Source: Bacillota bacterium
GTDB taxonomy: Bacteria > Bacillota > UBA4882 > UBA8346
Length of the DNA: 15,849 nucleotides
Reading direction: 5' to 3'
NCBI GenBank assembly: GCA_028282485.1
Contig: JANQHU010000376.1
Span: 1-15,849 of the forward strand
In this document: piece after piece, positions 7,021-14,643 of the stretch
How the letters are laid out: each line of letters starts with the position of its first letter
Position numbering within the stretch: the stretch's first letter is position 1
The notes under the pieces: generated by a model
Told to the model about the DNA's origin: nothing
Database searches by the model: none
What the model saw: the letters and a program-made list of their open reading frames with translations, nothing else
Translations under genes and position numbers: made by a program

Positions 7021-8366
7021 TATTTTTTCTTCGGCGAGCCCATTTCGGCAATTAATTGACTCATAATCTCCTGATAAGGCAGTTTCTCATCGGTTTTTTG
7101 TTTTAAAAAGGTGTTAGCTTTATTAATCATGCGAATTGCTTTATCGATTTGGGGGTTACTTCCCATGTTATACGCCCCAATATTAATTAAATCCTGATTA
7201 TCACGGTAGGTCGCTAAGATATGGCGCAATTCTCCCGCAGCCTCCAAATGTTCCGGTAGGGCTAGTTCATTCATCAACCGACTGACACTACTCAAGACAT
7301 CAATAGCTGGGTAATGGTTTTTATGAGCTAACTCCCGGGAAAGCACAATATGGCCGTCTAAAATTCCCCGGGCAGCATCAGCAATGGGCTCATTGAGATC
7401 ATCACCTTCTACTAATACAGTGTATAAACCAGTAATGCTTCCTGCCGCCGATGTTCCGGAGCGTTCTAATAACCGGGGTAATAAAACAAAAACCGAAGGA
7501 GTATAACCCCTGGTAGTAGGGGGTTCTCCAATAGCCAAACCCACCTCTCTTTGGGCAATAGCAAAGCGGGTCACCGAGTCCATCATCAACATCACATTTT
7601 TACCCTGATCCCGGAAATATTCGGCGATGGCTGTAGCTACCATAGCTCCCTTAAGACGCACTAGGGAGGGTTGATCAGAGGTGGCTACTACGAGAATTGA
7701 TCTCTCTAAACCCTTACTTCCCAAGTCCCTTTCAATAAATTCCCGTACCTCCCGGCCCCGCTCCCCGATGAGTCCGATCACATTAATATCCGCCTCAGTA
7801 TTGCGGGCGATCATTCCCAAGAGGGTACTTTTTCCTACACCACTCCCGGCAAAGATTCCCACCCGCTGACCTTTGCCACAAGTTAACAAACCGTCAATGG
7901 CTCGAACCCCCATGGCTAGGGGCTCCTTAATCCGGGGCCGATTCAGAGGATTGGGTGGGGCCGCATTCAGAGGGTAAAAGCTTCCGGTATTGAGAGGCCC
8001 GTGATCATCCAAAGGATTACCTAAACCATCCAAGACTCGCCCCCGCAAAGCTTCTCCCACCTCTACCTGCAAACTATTACCGGTAGCTAAAATCTCACAC
8101 CCCGGACTCAAGCCGGTCATATCTCCGAGAGGCATTAGTAAGACTCTACCCTCTTTGAAGCCAACTACTTCGGCTGGTAAGAGCGACTCAGTTTGTTTAA
8201 TCTTGATTAAACAATATTCTCCTAAATTAGCCTCCGGTCCCTCTGCTTCAATAGTGAGCCCTACAATCTGATTAACTCGGCCGCAACAACGGATTGTTTC
8301 AACTGGCTCAATTGCTTGTAAATATTTCTCCACTGTAAAAGGTGGTAAAGTAATCAGCTTTCCCAT
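7020..8366 (-). CDS. fliI: Flagellum-specific export ATPase FliI
   Basis: FliI is the hexameric ATPase of the flagellar type III export apparatus, related to the F1 beta subunit. From ATG 8366 the protein has 448 residues, normal for the family. The Walker A loop AGSGVGKS is at 173-180, the IGERGREVREFIE motif at about 200-212, and the Walker B region VMLMMDSVTR at 258-267. The N-terminal beta-barrel domain covers roughly residues 1-110. The start is fixed by the TAATG overlap with the fliH stop and by GGTGGG upstream; a longer frame back to 8444 begins with residues unlike FliI and only shadows fliH. All catalytic motifs are intact. Confidence 0.97.
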   Translation of the reverse strand: MGKLITLPPFTVEKYLQAIEPVETIRCCGRVNQIVGLTIEAEGPEANLGEYCLIKIKQTESLLPAEVVGFKEGRVLLMPLGDMTGLSPGCEILATGNSLQVEVGEALRGRVLDGLGNPLDDHGPLNTGSFYPLNAAPPNPLNRPRIKEPLAMGVRAIDGLLTCGKGQRVGIFAGSGVGKSTLLGMIARNTEADINVIGLIGERGREVREFIERDLGSKGLERSILVVATSDQPSLVRLKGAMVATAIAEYFRDQGKNVMLMMDSVTRFAIAQREVGLAIGEPPTTRGYTPSVFVLLPRLLERSGTSAAGSITGLYTVLVEGDDLNEPIADAARGILDGHIVLSRELAHKNHYPAIDVLSSVSRLMNELALPEHLEAAGELRHILATYRDNQDLINIGAYNMGSNPQIDKAIRMINKANTFLKQKTDEKLPYQEIMSQLIAEMGSPKKK

Positions 8367-9127
8367 TAATTTTTTCCCACCTTTAATAATTCTTGAGTTA
8401 AGAGCTCTAAACGGCTTTGGAGCCGGGCATCTACCTGGCCGCATTCAGTATCAATAAAGCAACCGCCTTTATCAATAGCCGGATCTGCAAGCAAACTAAT
8501 CTGCTTCGGTAGGCTAAAAGTGGCGTTTAAAGCTGCTTGACTTTCTTCCAGGAAGGCCAGTTCTTCGGGATTAATCCGAATTTGGACTTTACTAGCAGTC
8601 TCCACCTTCTTTAAAGCCTGCCGGACAATGGCGACGATCTGGGCCGGTTTGGTTTGTAATTCCGTCTCCACTATTTTTTCGGCTATTGCCAGGGCCAGTC
8701 GCAACAATTCTGCTTCAGAAGCAGCTAGACGTTCGGCCAAGCTAGTTTGCGTCTCTCCCACCAGTTCGATAGCCCCTGTTAAATTAGTAAGTTGCTCGTT
8801 TTTAGCAGTGGCTAAACCCTCCTGATAACCGGCTTCTCGACCTTCAACGGCTGCTTTTTCTTTGATTGCTAAGGCTTCTTTTTGGGCGGCAGCCTTGATC
8901 TTATCGACTTCTTGGGTCGCCTTTTCTTTCATTGTCGCTACTTCTTGACGGGCTTTACCTAAGATCTCTTCTTTTTCTCGAGCGATTTCCGTCCGTAATT
9001 CCTCCTGATTTATTTCATCTTCCTTCTCTATCTCTGGAGGAGGCAAATTTTCGATTGCTTTATCAATATCAACGGCACAAGGGGCATTTTCAATGATGCA
9101 CTGGGTTGATTTAATAATTCTAGACAA
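8366..9127 (-). CDS. fliH: Flagellar export regulator/stator protein FliH
   Basis: FliH binds FliI, restrains its activity and delivers it to the export gate; it resembles the peripheral stalk of F- and V-type ATPases. The product has 253 residues. Residues 40-105 are a long charged coiled coil, followed by a Gly-containing helix GREAGYQEG (about 97-105). The C-terminal part has the conserved LLADPAIDKGGCFIDTECG followed by VDARLQSRLELL. The start is TTG 9127: an AAGGAGG site lies 9 bases upstream, and the frame overlaps the fliG stop by 8 bases. The gene joins fliI through a one-base TAATG overlap, so fliG-fliH-fliI-fliJ is a translationally coupled block. Confidence 0.93.
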   Translation of the reverse strand: MSRIIKSTQCIIENAPCAVDIDKAIENLPPPEIEKEDEINQEELRTEIAREKEEILGKARQEVATMKEKATQEVDKIKAAAQKEALAIKEKAAVEGREAGYQEGLATAKNEQLTNLTGAIELVGETQTSLAERLAASEAELLRLALAIAEKIVETELQTKPAQIVAIVRQALKKVETASKVQIRINPEELAFLEESQAALNATFSLPKQISLLADPAIDKGGCFIDTECGQVDARLQSRLELLTQELLKVGKN

Positions 9128-10136
9128 TTAACTCTTCCTCCTTACTGCCGCGGGCAATGGTAATCTCTCCCGACTCTTCTAATTGACGAATAATATTGAC
9201 AATCTTCGATTGGGCTTCTTCCACATCACGCAATTTGACCGGTCCGATAGCCTGCATATCTTCTTTCAACATATCGGCAGCCCGTTTTGACATATTCGTT
9301 AAAATCAGGTCTTTTACTTCTTCGCTGGAAGTCTTTAAAGCCATTCCCAAATCCTTGGGGTTCACTTCCCGTAAACAACGTTGAATAGAACGGCTATCCA
9401 ACAAGACCACATCTTCAAAGACAAACATGCGACTCTTAATCTCATCGGCTAACTCGGGATCGTCTTCGGCTAAAGTCTCCAAAATCGTCTTTTCTGTACC
9501 CCGATCCACCCGGTTTAAGATTTCTACTACCGCTTCCACTCCCCCAGCCATATAAAAATCGTGCATCACAAAAGAGGAGAGTTTCTTTTCCAAAATTAAT
9601 TCTACCTCTTTTAAGACTTCCGGGGAGGTTCGATCCATAGTCGAAATACGTTTGGCCACTTCCACTTGTTGGGCCGGAGGCAAGGCTGACAAAATAATTC
9701 CGGACTGCTCCGCAGTTAAATAAGCCATTACTAAGGCGATGGTTTGGGGATGCTCGTTTTGAATAAAATTTAACAACTGGCTTGGTTCTGTCTTACGAGC
9801 AAAATCAAAGGGCCGCACTTGCAAAGAGGCGGTCAACTTGCCGATAATATCCTGGGCCTTGGAATTACCCACTGCCTTTTCTAGAATCTCCCGGGCGTAA
9901 TCAATTCCTCCGGAAAGGATATATTCCTGGGCCACACACATTTGAAAGAATTCTTCAATTACTTTATCTTTTACCATGGGCGCCACCCGCCGGAGATTGG
10001 CAATCTCCATGGTTAATTCTTCAATCTCGTCTTCTCTTAAACATTTTAGGATCCCGGCCGAGGCATCAGTTCCTAAGGTAATTAGGAGGATAGCTGCCTT
10101 TTGCTTTCCGGTCATTTCCTGACTATGCTTTGGCAC
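9120..10136 (-). CDS. fliG: Flagellar motor switch protein FliG
   Basis: FliG forms the rotor ring that meets the MotAB stator and generates torque; its N-terminus binds FliF and its middle binds FliM. The 338-residue product has the expected opening TGKQKAAILLITLG, the middle-domain EHPQT motif at residues 128-132, and the C-terminal torque region DSRSIQRCLREVNPKDLGMA, then ADMLKEDMQAIGPVKLRDVE and IIRQLEESGEI. The charged residues of the torque helix appear conserved. The start is GTG 10136 with a GAGGGGTG ribosome site 7 bases upstream. It lies 19 bases after fliF and overlaps fliH by 8 bases. Confidence 0.97.
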   Translation of the reverse strand: MPKHSQEMTGKQKAAILLITLGTDASAGILKCLREDEIEELTMEIANLRRVAPMVKDKVIEEFFQMCVAQEYILSGGIDYAREILEKAVGNSKAQDIIGKLTASLQVRPFDFARKTEPSQLLNFIQNEHPQTIALVMAYLTAEQSGIILSALPPAQQVEVAKRISTMDRTSPEVLKEVELILEKKLSSFVMHDFYMAGGVEAVVEILNRVDRGTEKTILETLAEDDPELADEIKSRMFVFEDVVLLDSRSIQRCLREVNPKDLGMALKTSSEEVKDLILTNMSKRAADMLKEDMQAIGPVKLRDVEEAQSKIVNIIRQLEESGEITIARGSKEEELIV

Positions 10137-10155
10137 AATAATTCACCCCTCAAAA

Positions 10156-11709
10156 TCAATCTTCGGATATCCAGGCTTTTAGTAAAATAGCCACTTCGTC
10201 GGGCTTTTCTCGCGCCCATTTTTCAATAGCTTGAACACTTTCTCGTCTCGCTTTCTCTTCGGGAGAAAGATCAATTTTAATCTTGTTATTTTCACCCGTC
10301 CCATCTTCGGTGGTCGCATCAATATTCGCTCCCACTTGCGCCGTAGTAGCTGCAGCCGCCGCGTCGGCATTTTCTTGTTTCTTTTTGCGCGACATTAAAG
10401 ATTTCATAAAGAAACCGGCCATGATTAAAATCACTCCACCTAAAACTAAGACGATGGTTAACCAGGGAATCTCCCCTTCCGGACTACCCGTAATCGGTTC
10501 CATGGGGGTGAATTTCATCGACTCCACGGTTAATTTATCGCCCCGAGTTTCTAAAATTCCTAACGAAGCTCCAATGGTATTAATTACTTTCTGCTTCACA
10601 TTTGCTTGGAGCTCCCCATCAATCCAAATACCAACGGTCAAGCGTTTCACTCGGCCAGGGGCCGCAATCCGAAATTCTTCTGTTTTATTTACTTCATAAT
10701 TAACAGTGCGATCCGTTTTTTCCACTTGCAAATTGTTAGAACCACTCTGCCCAACGCGATAAGTGGTAATATTGGAATCCGTTCCGGGAGCTCCGTTATT
10801 GGTACTCCCATTACTCTTCGTAGTCTCAGTGCGTTCTTGCTCACTCCGGGGAACCCCTTTATCGCCAAAACTCTGGCTTTTAATCTCTTTGTAATCCATA
10901 TCCAATTCGGCATTAATACGGACAATGGTCTTATTAAAGCCGAAGACTTTAGTCAACATACTCTCGGTCCTGGCTTCTAACTGATTTTCGTATTGCAGTT
11001 TGGCGGCAAACATATTGGTAGTCGCCCGCAATCCCTTCTTGGGACCGTTTTTAATCCGTAACATCGCCGTTAAATCATTAGCATAATTATCAACGATAGT
11101 TACACTTTCCGGCTTAACTCCTGTACTGGCGGCCACCAGGTTTGCAATTGCTTCAACTTGAGCTTCACTTAAAACTCCCGGCATGCGGAGTTGTAACTGA
11201 ACTGAGGCAGTCCCTTCCGGTTTATCATCGGCAAATAAATATTCCGAAGAATTGGGAATATTTAACAATACTTTAGCATCAATAATGCCGTTAATTCGCT
11301 GAATGGTTCGGGTTAATTCTCCAGATATGGCTCGTTGGCGATTGATGGCATTATTAAAATCCGTAGTGGTAAAAGAGGATTTATCAAAGACTTCCCAACC
11401 AACCACCCCACCGTGGGGAATACCCGCCATCAGCAGGTTAGCCCGTACCGAAGCCGCATTGGGAACTTCAATTCCCCCACTAACGGTAATTTTATAAGGA
11501 ACCTTCATTTCTTCTAACTTAGCAATGATCTCACTCCGGTCCTGCTCGGTGAGCCGCCCGTAAAGGAGCTCGTACTTAGGTGAACTCATCCACAGGATCA
11601 TCATTACCAATAAGATTAAGATTAGCAGCGGGAGAACTACCATAAAAATTCGCTTATTTTTATCCATTTGGTTCCAGAGATTCTTTAACTGTTCCACTAA
11701 TTCTTTCAA
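10156..11709 (-). CDS. fliF: Flagellar MS-ring protein FliF
   Basis: FliF builds the MS ring in the membrane, the base on which the switch and export gate assemble. I place the start at TTG 11709 (517 residues): GTGGAGGT lies 7 bases upstream, and the resulting N-terminus KELVEQLKNLWNQMDKNKRI is typical of FliF. The open frame continues upstream to an ATG at 11778, but that stretch encodes a hairpin region and an atypical sequence. Membrane helices are at about 21-42 and 414-438. The secretin-like ring-building domains lie between them, with a Ser/Thr/Asn/Gly-rich loop. The C-terminal tail SVQAIEKWAREKPDEVAILL followed by KAWISED is the FliG-binding helix. It is separated from fliE by 148 bases, unlike its otherwise tight neighbours. 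Confidence 0.95.
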   Translation of the reverse strand: MKELVEQLKNLWNQMDKNKRIFMVVLPLLILILLVMMILWMSSPKYELLYGRLTEQDRSEIIAKLEEMKVPYKITVSGGIEVPNAASVRANLLMAGIPHGGVVGWEVFDKSSFTTTDFNNAINRQRAISGELTRTIQRINGIIDAKVLLNIPNSSEYLFADDKPEGTASVQLQLRMPGVLSEAQVEAIANLVAASTGVKPESVTIVDNYANDLTAMLRIKNGPKKGLRATTNMFAAKLQYENQLEARTESMLTKVFGFNKTIVRINAELDMDYKEIKSQSFGDKGVPRSEQERTETTKSNGSTNNGAPGTDSNITTYRVGQSGSNNLQVEKTDRTVNYEVNKTEEFRIAAPGRVKRLTVGIWIDGELQANVKQKVINTIGASLGILETRGDKLTVESMKFTPMEPITGSPEGEIPWLTIVLVLGGVILIMAGFFMKSLMSRKKKQENADAAAAATTAQVGANIDATTEDGTGENNKIKIDLSPEEKARRESVQAIEKWAREKPDEVAILLKAWISED

Positions 11710-11730
11710 AATCAGAACCTCCACTTTTGG

Positions 11731-11771
11731 AAATTTAAAAGAAACAACAAAACCGAGATCGCAAGTCTCGG
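11731..11771 (-). terminator. Terminator-like hairpin in the fliF leader
   Basis: On the minus strand CCGAGA (11766-11771) pairs with TCTCGG (11753-11758) around a 7-base loop, followed by the T-rich run TTTTGTTGTTTCTTTT. It lies about 43 bases before the fliF TTG start. It may terminate part of the transcripts, act as an attenuator, or stabilise the fliF message 5' end. Confidence 0.55.
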
Positions 11772-11803
11772 AAAACAATAGTCAACTTCCAGTTAAGCCC
11801 CAG

Positions 11804-11850
11804 CAAAAAAGCCTTGTGTCACTTTATCTAGCTCTGGCAAGGCTCTTTTG
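11804..11850 (-). terminator. Probable intrinsic terminator after fliE
   Basis: On the minus strand AGCCTTG (11838-11844) pairs with CAAGGCT (11810-11816), and the flanking A/T bases extend the stem to 13 pairs with one mismatch. The descending arm reads directly into TTTTTTG. The loop is large (21 bases) and could hold further structure. It starts only 7 bases past the fliE stop codon, inside what should be one operon, so it is more likely partial or regulated than absolute. Confidence 0.6.
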
Positions 11851-11857
11851 TTCATAT

Positions 11858-12163
11858 TTACAACTGGGTTCGCATTAACTCTTGATACGCTTCTAATACT
11901 TTATTACGAACCTGAATGGTCAATTGCAAAGCCATTTCAGCTTTTTCACCCAGTACTACCGCTTGGTGGAGATATTCCAACTGCCCGGCCGCTAATTTTT
12001 CATCTACGGCTGCCGATTGGAGCTGTAAATTATTCACTTGATCCAGAGCATTTCCCAATACTTGTTCAAAGGAAGCCCCCCCTGGAGTCGTCTTATCAGA
12101 AGTCAAATCTGAGATTTTGCCTTCATTTAATAAGGAATCGGGAGCTAACGAACGAATATTCAT
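11858..12163 (-). CDS. fliE: Flagellar hook-basal body complex protein FliE
   Basis: FliE connects the MS ring to the proximal rod and is among the first exported proteins. The 101-residue product has the family pattern: SFEQVLGNALDQVNNLQLQS (about 31-50), then AAGQLEYLHQAVVLGEKAEM and LTIQVRNKVLEAYQELMRTQ at the C-terminus. I use ATG 12163, with GGAGG 9 bases upstream; an adjacent in-frame TTG at 12166 would sit 6 bases from the same site and is also possible. It lies about 70 bases after flgC, in the conserved flgB-flgC-fliE order. Confidence 0.95.
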   Translation of the reverse strand: MNIRSLAPDSLLNEGKISDLTSDKTTPGGASFEQVLGNALDQVNNLQLQSAAVDEKLAAGQLEYLHQAVVLGEKAEMALQLTIQVRNKVLEAYQELMRTQL

Positions 12164-12232
12164 CAAAATCAGCCTCCGTTGCTAATTATTTGTTATTTTA
12201 AGTTAACTAGTTGCAAAGAGCAGCAAAAATGA

Positions 12233-12664
12233 TCAACGCCGCCCCAGGTCTAAGGTAGCCCGAAACATATCCTTCGCCGCATTAAAGGCCGTGATATTTG
12301 CTTCATAAGCACGGCTAGCGGAAATTAGGTTGACCATCTCACTAACCACGTTAATATCAGGATAAGCAACATAACCCTCCCCATTGGCATCGGGATGAGA
12401 CGGATCATAGACCAAACGAGGCGGGGTTTGGGGACTAGTTACTTGTAGCACTTTAACTCCCCCAGGCCGATTTTCTGGTGTGCCTGGCCCATTATGGACG
12501 GTTTCTAAAACTTCTCCAAAAATCGGAATCTGCCGTTGATAAGGGCCACCCTCTTTAGTTCGAGTAGTGTTGGCATTAGCAATATTATTTGAGATTAAAT
12601 CCATTCGTAGCCGTTCGGCCGTTAAACCACTAGCCCTAATATTAAAGTCTCGAAAGAGCTCCAT
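12233..12664 (-). CDS. flgC: Flagellar proximal rod protein FlgC
   Basis: FlgC is a proximal rod subunit exported by the flagellar type III system. The product has 143 residues from ATG 12664; AGGGG lies 6 bases upstream, while the in-frame TTG at 12670 touches that site and is unlikely to be used. The N-terminal rod motif ISNNIANANTTRT (about 25-37) and the C-terminal VVSEMVNLISASRAYEANIT followed by AFNAAKDMFRATLDLG are typical; both ends form the coiled-coil D0 region. It follows flgB directly: the flgB stop ends 2 bases before this ATG. Length matches the family. Confidence 0.96.
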   Translation of the reverse strand: MELFRDFNIRASGLTAERLRMDLISNNIANANTTRTKEGGPYQRQIPIFGEVLETVHNGPGTPENRPGGVKVLQVTSPQTPPRLVYDPSHPDANGEGYVAYPDINVVSEMVNLISASRAYEANITAFNAAKDMFRATLDLGRR

Positions 12665-12666
12665 AC

Positions 12667-13074
12667 TCAACCCCTGCCATCAATAGCTAAACGCAATTTA
12701 TTCATATGCTTTTTCCAAGAGGAAGTGACTGCTTGGAAGTACAAAGAATTTTGCGCAATCTGCGCAATCTCATACTCGACATCCACATTATTGCCATCCG
12801 CTCGGGTAGCCGTTTGGTTATCCCGAATGATTGGCGGCGCAGCAGGGCTCGCTAAATTTGAATGAGAATAATGCTTCCCATTACTGATTGCTAAAGGAAG
12901 CGCCTGCTGCGTCTGCTCATCTAAAACCGCAGCAAAGTTAACATCCAACCGTTTATAACCGGGGGTGTTAACATTAGCTACATTTTGACCAATTAACTGA
13001 CTGCGAAGGTTAGCCGTATCCATGGCTTTTTCCAACATCCGAGTTGCACTTTCGCCAAACACCCGATAAAACAT
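12667..13074 (-). CDS. flgB: Flagellar proximal rod protein FlgB
   Basis: FlgB is the innermost rod subunit. The 135-residue product has the rod signature IGQNVANVNTPGYKRLDVNF (about 28-47), and the C-terminal helix EYEIAQIAQNSLYFQAVTSS followed by KLRLAIDGRG. Length is normal. The ATG at 13074 follows AAGGTGG at normal distance. It is the first gene of the flagellar cluster, about 60 bases downstream of a near-perfect sigma-28 promoter. Inside the gene a 9-base tandem repeat (12752-12769) encodes the IAQIAQ stretch and needs no special explanation. Confidence 0.96.
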   Translation of the reverse strand: MFYRVFGESATRMLEKAMDTANLRSQLIGQNVANVNTPGYKRLDVNFAAVLDEQTQQALPLAISNGKHYSHSNLASPAAPPIIRDNQTATRADGNNVDVEYEIAQIAQNSLYFQAVTSSWKKHMNKLRLAIDGRG

Positions 13075-13134
13075 TTAAACCACCTTCTAGCAGTTATTAT
13101 TCAATTATGAAACTATGGTAATTTCTTTAATAAA

Positions 13135-13161
13135 TAATCGGCAGGTTTTTAAAAAAGTTTA
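13135..13161 (-). promoter_or_regulatory. Sigma-28 (SigD/FliA) promoter of the flagellar operon
   Basis: On the minus strand TAAACTTT (13154-13161), 11 bases, then GCCGATTA (13135-13142) matches the sigma-28 consensus TAAAGTTT-N11-GCCGATAA at 14 of 16 positions with exact spacing. It is intergenic, faces flgB, lies 60 bases before its ATG and immediately after the terminator of the preceding unit. This is the best promoter in the window; no equally good sigma-A promoter was seen in the same gap. Confidence 0.85.
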
Positions 13162-13180
13162 GCTAAAACTAGTCTTAGGC

Positions 13181-13236
13181 AAAAAAAAGAAGATCATTGA
13201 CGAAAAAAGGCTTTTTTTCGCTTTTTGATCTTCTTT
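13181..13236 (-). terminator. Intrinsic terminator of the manC-pmm unit
   Basis: On the minus strand AAAGAAGATCA (13226-13236) pairs with TGATCTTCTTT (13186-13196), enclosing a second arm pair CGAAAAAA/TTTTTTCG (13201-13220). The descending arm ends in TTCTTTTTTTT. It starts about 45 bases past the phosphomannomutase stop codon and separates that unit from the flagellar promoter. Confidence 0.85.
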
Positions 13237-13281
13237 GATAAATTTCACTTTATTCTATATTTTAATAGATTAATAAGATTC

Positions 13282-14631
13282 TTACACTAACTCTTGTAAA
13301 ACACTCTCCACTCGGTAACGAATTTTAGATAAGTCCTCACTGGAGGCTGCCTCAAAGCGAATTACTAAGACCGGTTGAGTATTAGAAGCCCTGACTAACC
13401 CCCAGCCTTCCGGAAAGATGATTCTGGCTCCGTCAACGGTAATAACTTCATAATCTTTAGCGAACCTTTCCGCTAACTCTTCGACCACTCGAAATTTCTT
13501 CTCCTCAGGACAATCAAAGCGCATTTCCGGGGTTACAAAAGTTTTCGGCAGATTATCCACCATTTCACAGAGCGCCGGGCTTGTGGCTTGTGAAAGTAAT
13601 TCCAAGATTCTCACCCCGGCATAAACTGCATCATCATAGCCATAATACCGATCGGCAAAGAAGAGGTGTCCGCTCATTTCCCCTGCTAACAAAGCCCCTT
13701 CTTCTTTCATTTTGGCTTTGATTAAAGAATGTCCGACGCGCCACATAATCGGCGTCCCACCAAACTCTTTAATTTTGTCATACATTAGTTGGGAACATTT
13801 TACTTCCCCAATAATCTTCGCTCCGGGATTCTCTTTAATAATTTCCCGGCCAAAAATAATCATCAGTTGATCGCCCCAAAGGACTCGCCCCTGGCAATCA
13901 ACTACCCCCAGGCGGTCACCGTCACCGTCAAAAGCAATTCCCAAATCCCCTTGGTGTTTTTGGACGGTCTTAATTAAGTCCTCCAAATTCTCAGGCATCG
14001 TCGGATCGGGATGATGGTTGGGGAAAGTGCCATCAGGCTTGGAAAAAAGCTCAATTACTTCAAAACCTAACTCCCGATAAAGTTTAGCGGCAATAATATT
14101 CCCCGTCCCATTACCAGCATCAATCACTACTTTTAAGGGTTTGGTACCAGGCTTAATTTTACCCTTAATTTCCGTAATATAAGCTTCCAGCAGATTTTCT
14201 TCTTTTACTAGAGCTCCTTTTCCTTGATGATAGTCTTTCGCTTGCATAATTTCATATATTTCTTGAATTTCTTCCCCGTAAATCGTAGTCTTCCCTAAAC
14301 AAATTTTAAACCCATTTTCATTAGGCGGATTATGACTCCCAGTAATCATAATCCCTCCCTCAATCGGCAACTTAAAAACCGAATAATAAACTAATGGAGT
14401 AGGGCATAAACCAATAATATGTACGTTAATCCCTGATTCCAGCAGACTTTTACTCAGCAGATCCCGAAAATGAATGGAGCTTACCCGCGCATCATAACCA
14501 ATACTAATAGCCTGTACCTTTCGCCTCCGATAAAAAGTGGCAAGAGCCTTGCCAAACTCACTAACAAATTCGGCAGTTAGATCTTTATCTACTACCCCTC
14601 GTACATCATACTCTCTAAAAACGTGTTTCAT
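13282..14631 (-). CDS. Phosphomannomutase/phosphoglucomutase (alpha-D-phosphohexomutase family)
   Basis: The enzyme interconverts hexose 6-phosphate and 1-phosphate, most likely mannose 6-phosphate to mannose 1-phosphate for the neighbouring ManC. The 449-residue protein has all four family sites: the phosphoserine loop TGSHNP at 97-102 (Ser 99), the metal loop DGDGDR at 235-240, the sugar-binding loop GEMSGH at 317-322, and the phosphate-binding loop RASNTQP at 414-420. The opening FREYDVRGVVDKDLT is typical of ManB/AlgC-type PMM/PGM enzymes. Length is normal. The ATG at 14631 has an AGGAGTG site that overlaps the manC stop region; the gap to manC is 12 bases, so the two are co-expressed. 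Substrate choice between mannose and glucose cannot be read from sequence; the manC neighbour favours mannose. Confidence 0.93.
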   Translation of the reverse strand: MKHVFREYDVRGVVDKDLTAEFVSEFGKALATFYRRRKVQAISIGYDARVSSIHFRDLLSKSLLESGINVHIIGLCPTPLVYYSVFKLPIEGGIMITGSHNPPNENGFKICLGKTTIYGEEIQEIYEIMQAKDYHQGKGALVKEENLLEAYITEIKGKIKPGTKPLKVVIDAGNGTGNIIAAKLYRELGFEVIELFSKPDGTFPNHHPDPTMPENLEDLIKTVQKHQGDLGIAFDGDGDRLGVVDCQGRVLWGDQLMIIFGREIIKENPGAKIIGEVKCSQLMYDKIKEFGGTPIMWRVGHSLIKAKMKEEGALLAGEMSGHLFFADRYYGYDDAVYAGVRILELLSQATSPALCEMVDNLPKTFVTPEMRFDCPEEKKFRVVEELAERFAKDYEVITVDGARIIFPEGWGLVRASNTQPVLVIRFEAASSEDLSKIRYRVESVLQELV

Positions 14632-14643
14632 CTTTCTACACTC

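Noticed and set aside
8367..8444. An N-terminal extension of fliI.
   Set aside because: It lies wholly within fliH in another frame, its residues do not resemble FliI, and the TAATG junction with a ribosome site fixes the start at 8366.
11710..11778. An N-terminal extension of fliF starting MFSETCDLG.
   Set aside because: It translates the hairpin in the leader, and a good ribosome site with a TTG start at 11709 gives a normal FliF N-terminus.
11710..11857. A cyclic-di-GMP (GEMM-type) riboswitch before fliF.
   Set aside because: The conserved core sequences of that class were looked for and not found; only generic hairpins are supported.
11848..12201. A 117-codon plus-strand open frame across fliE.
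   Set aside because: It is antisense to a clearly recognised fliE, has no family resemblance and no ribosome site. The same applies to other plus-strand frames such as 2844-3218, 6022-6309 and 10283-10699.
12752..12769. A tandem 9-base repeat TGCGCAATC.
   Set aside because: It encodes the conserved-looking helix IAQIAQ in flgB and is probably coincidence of codon use.
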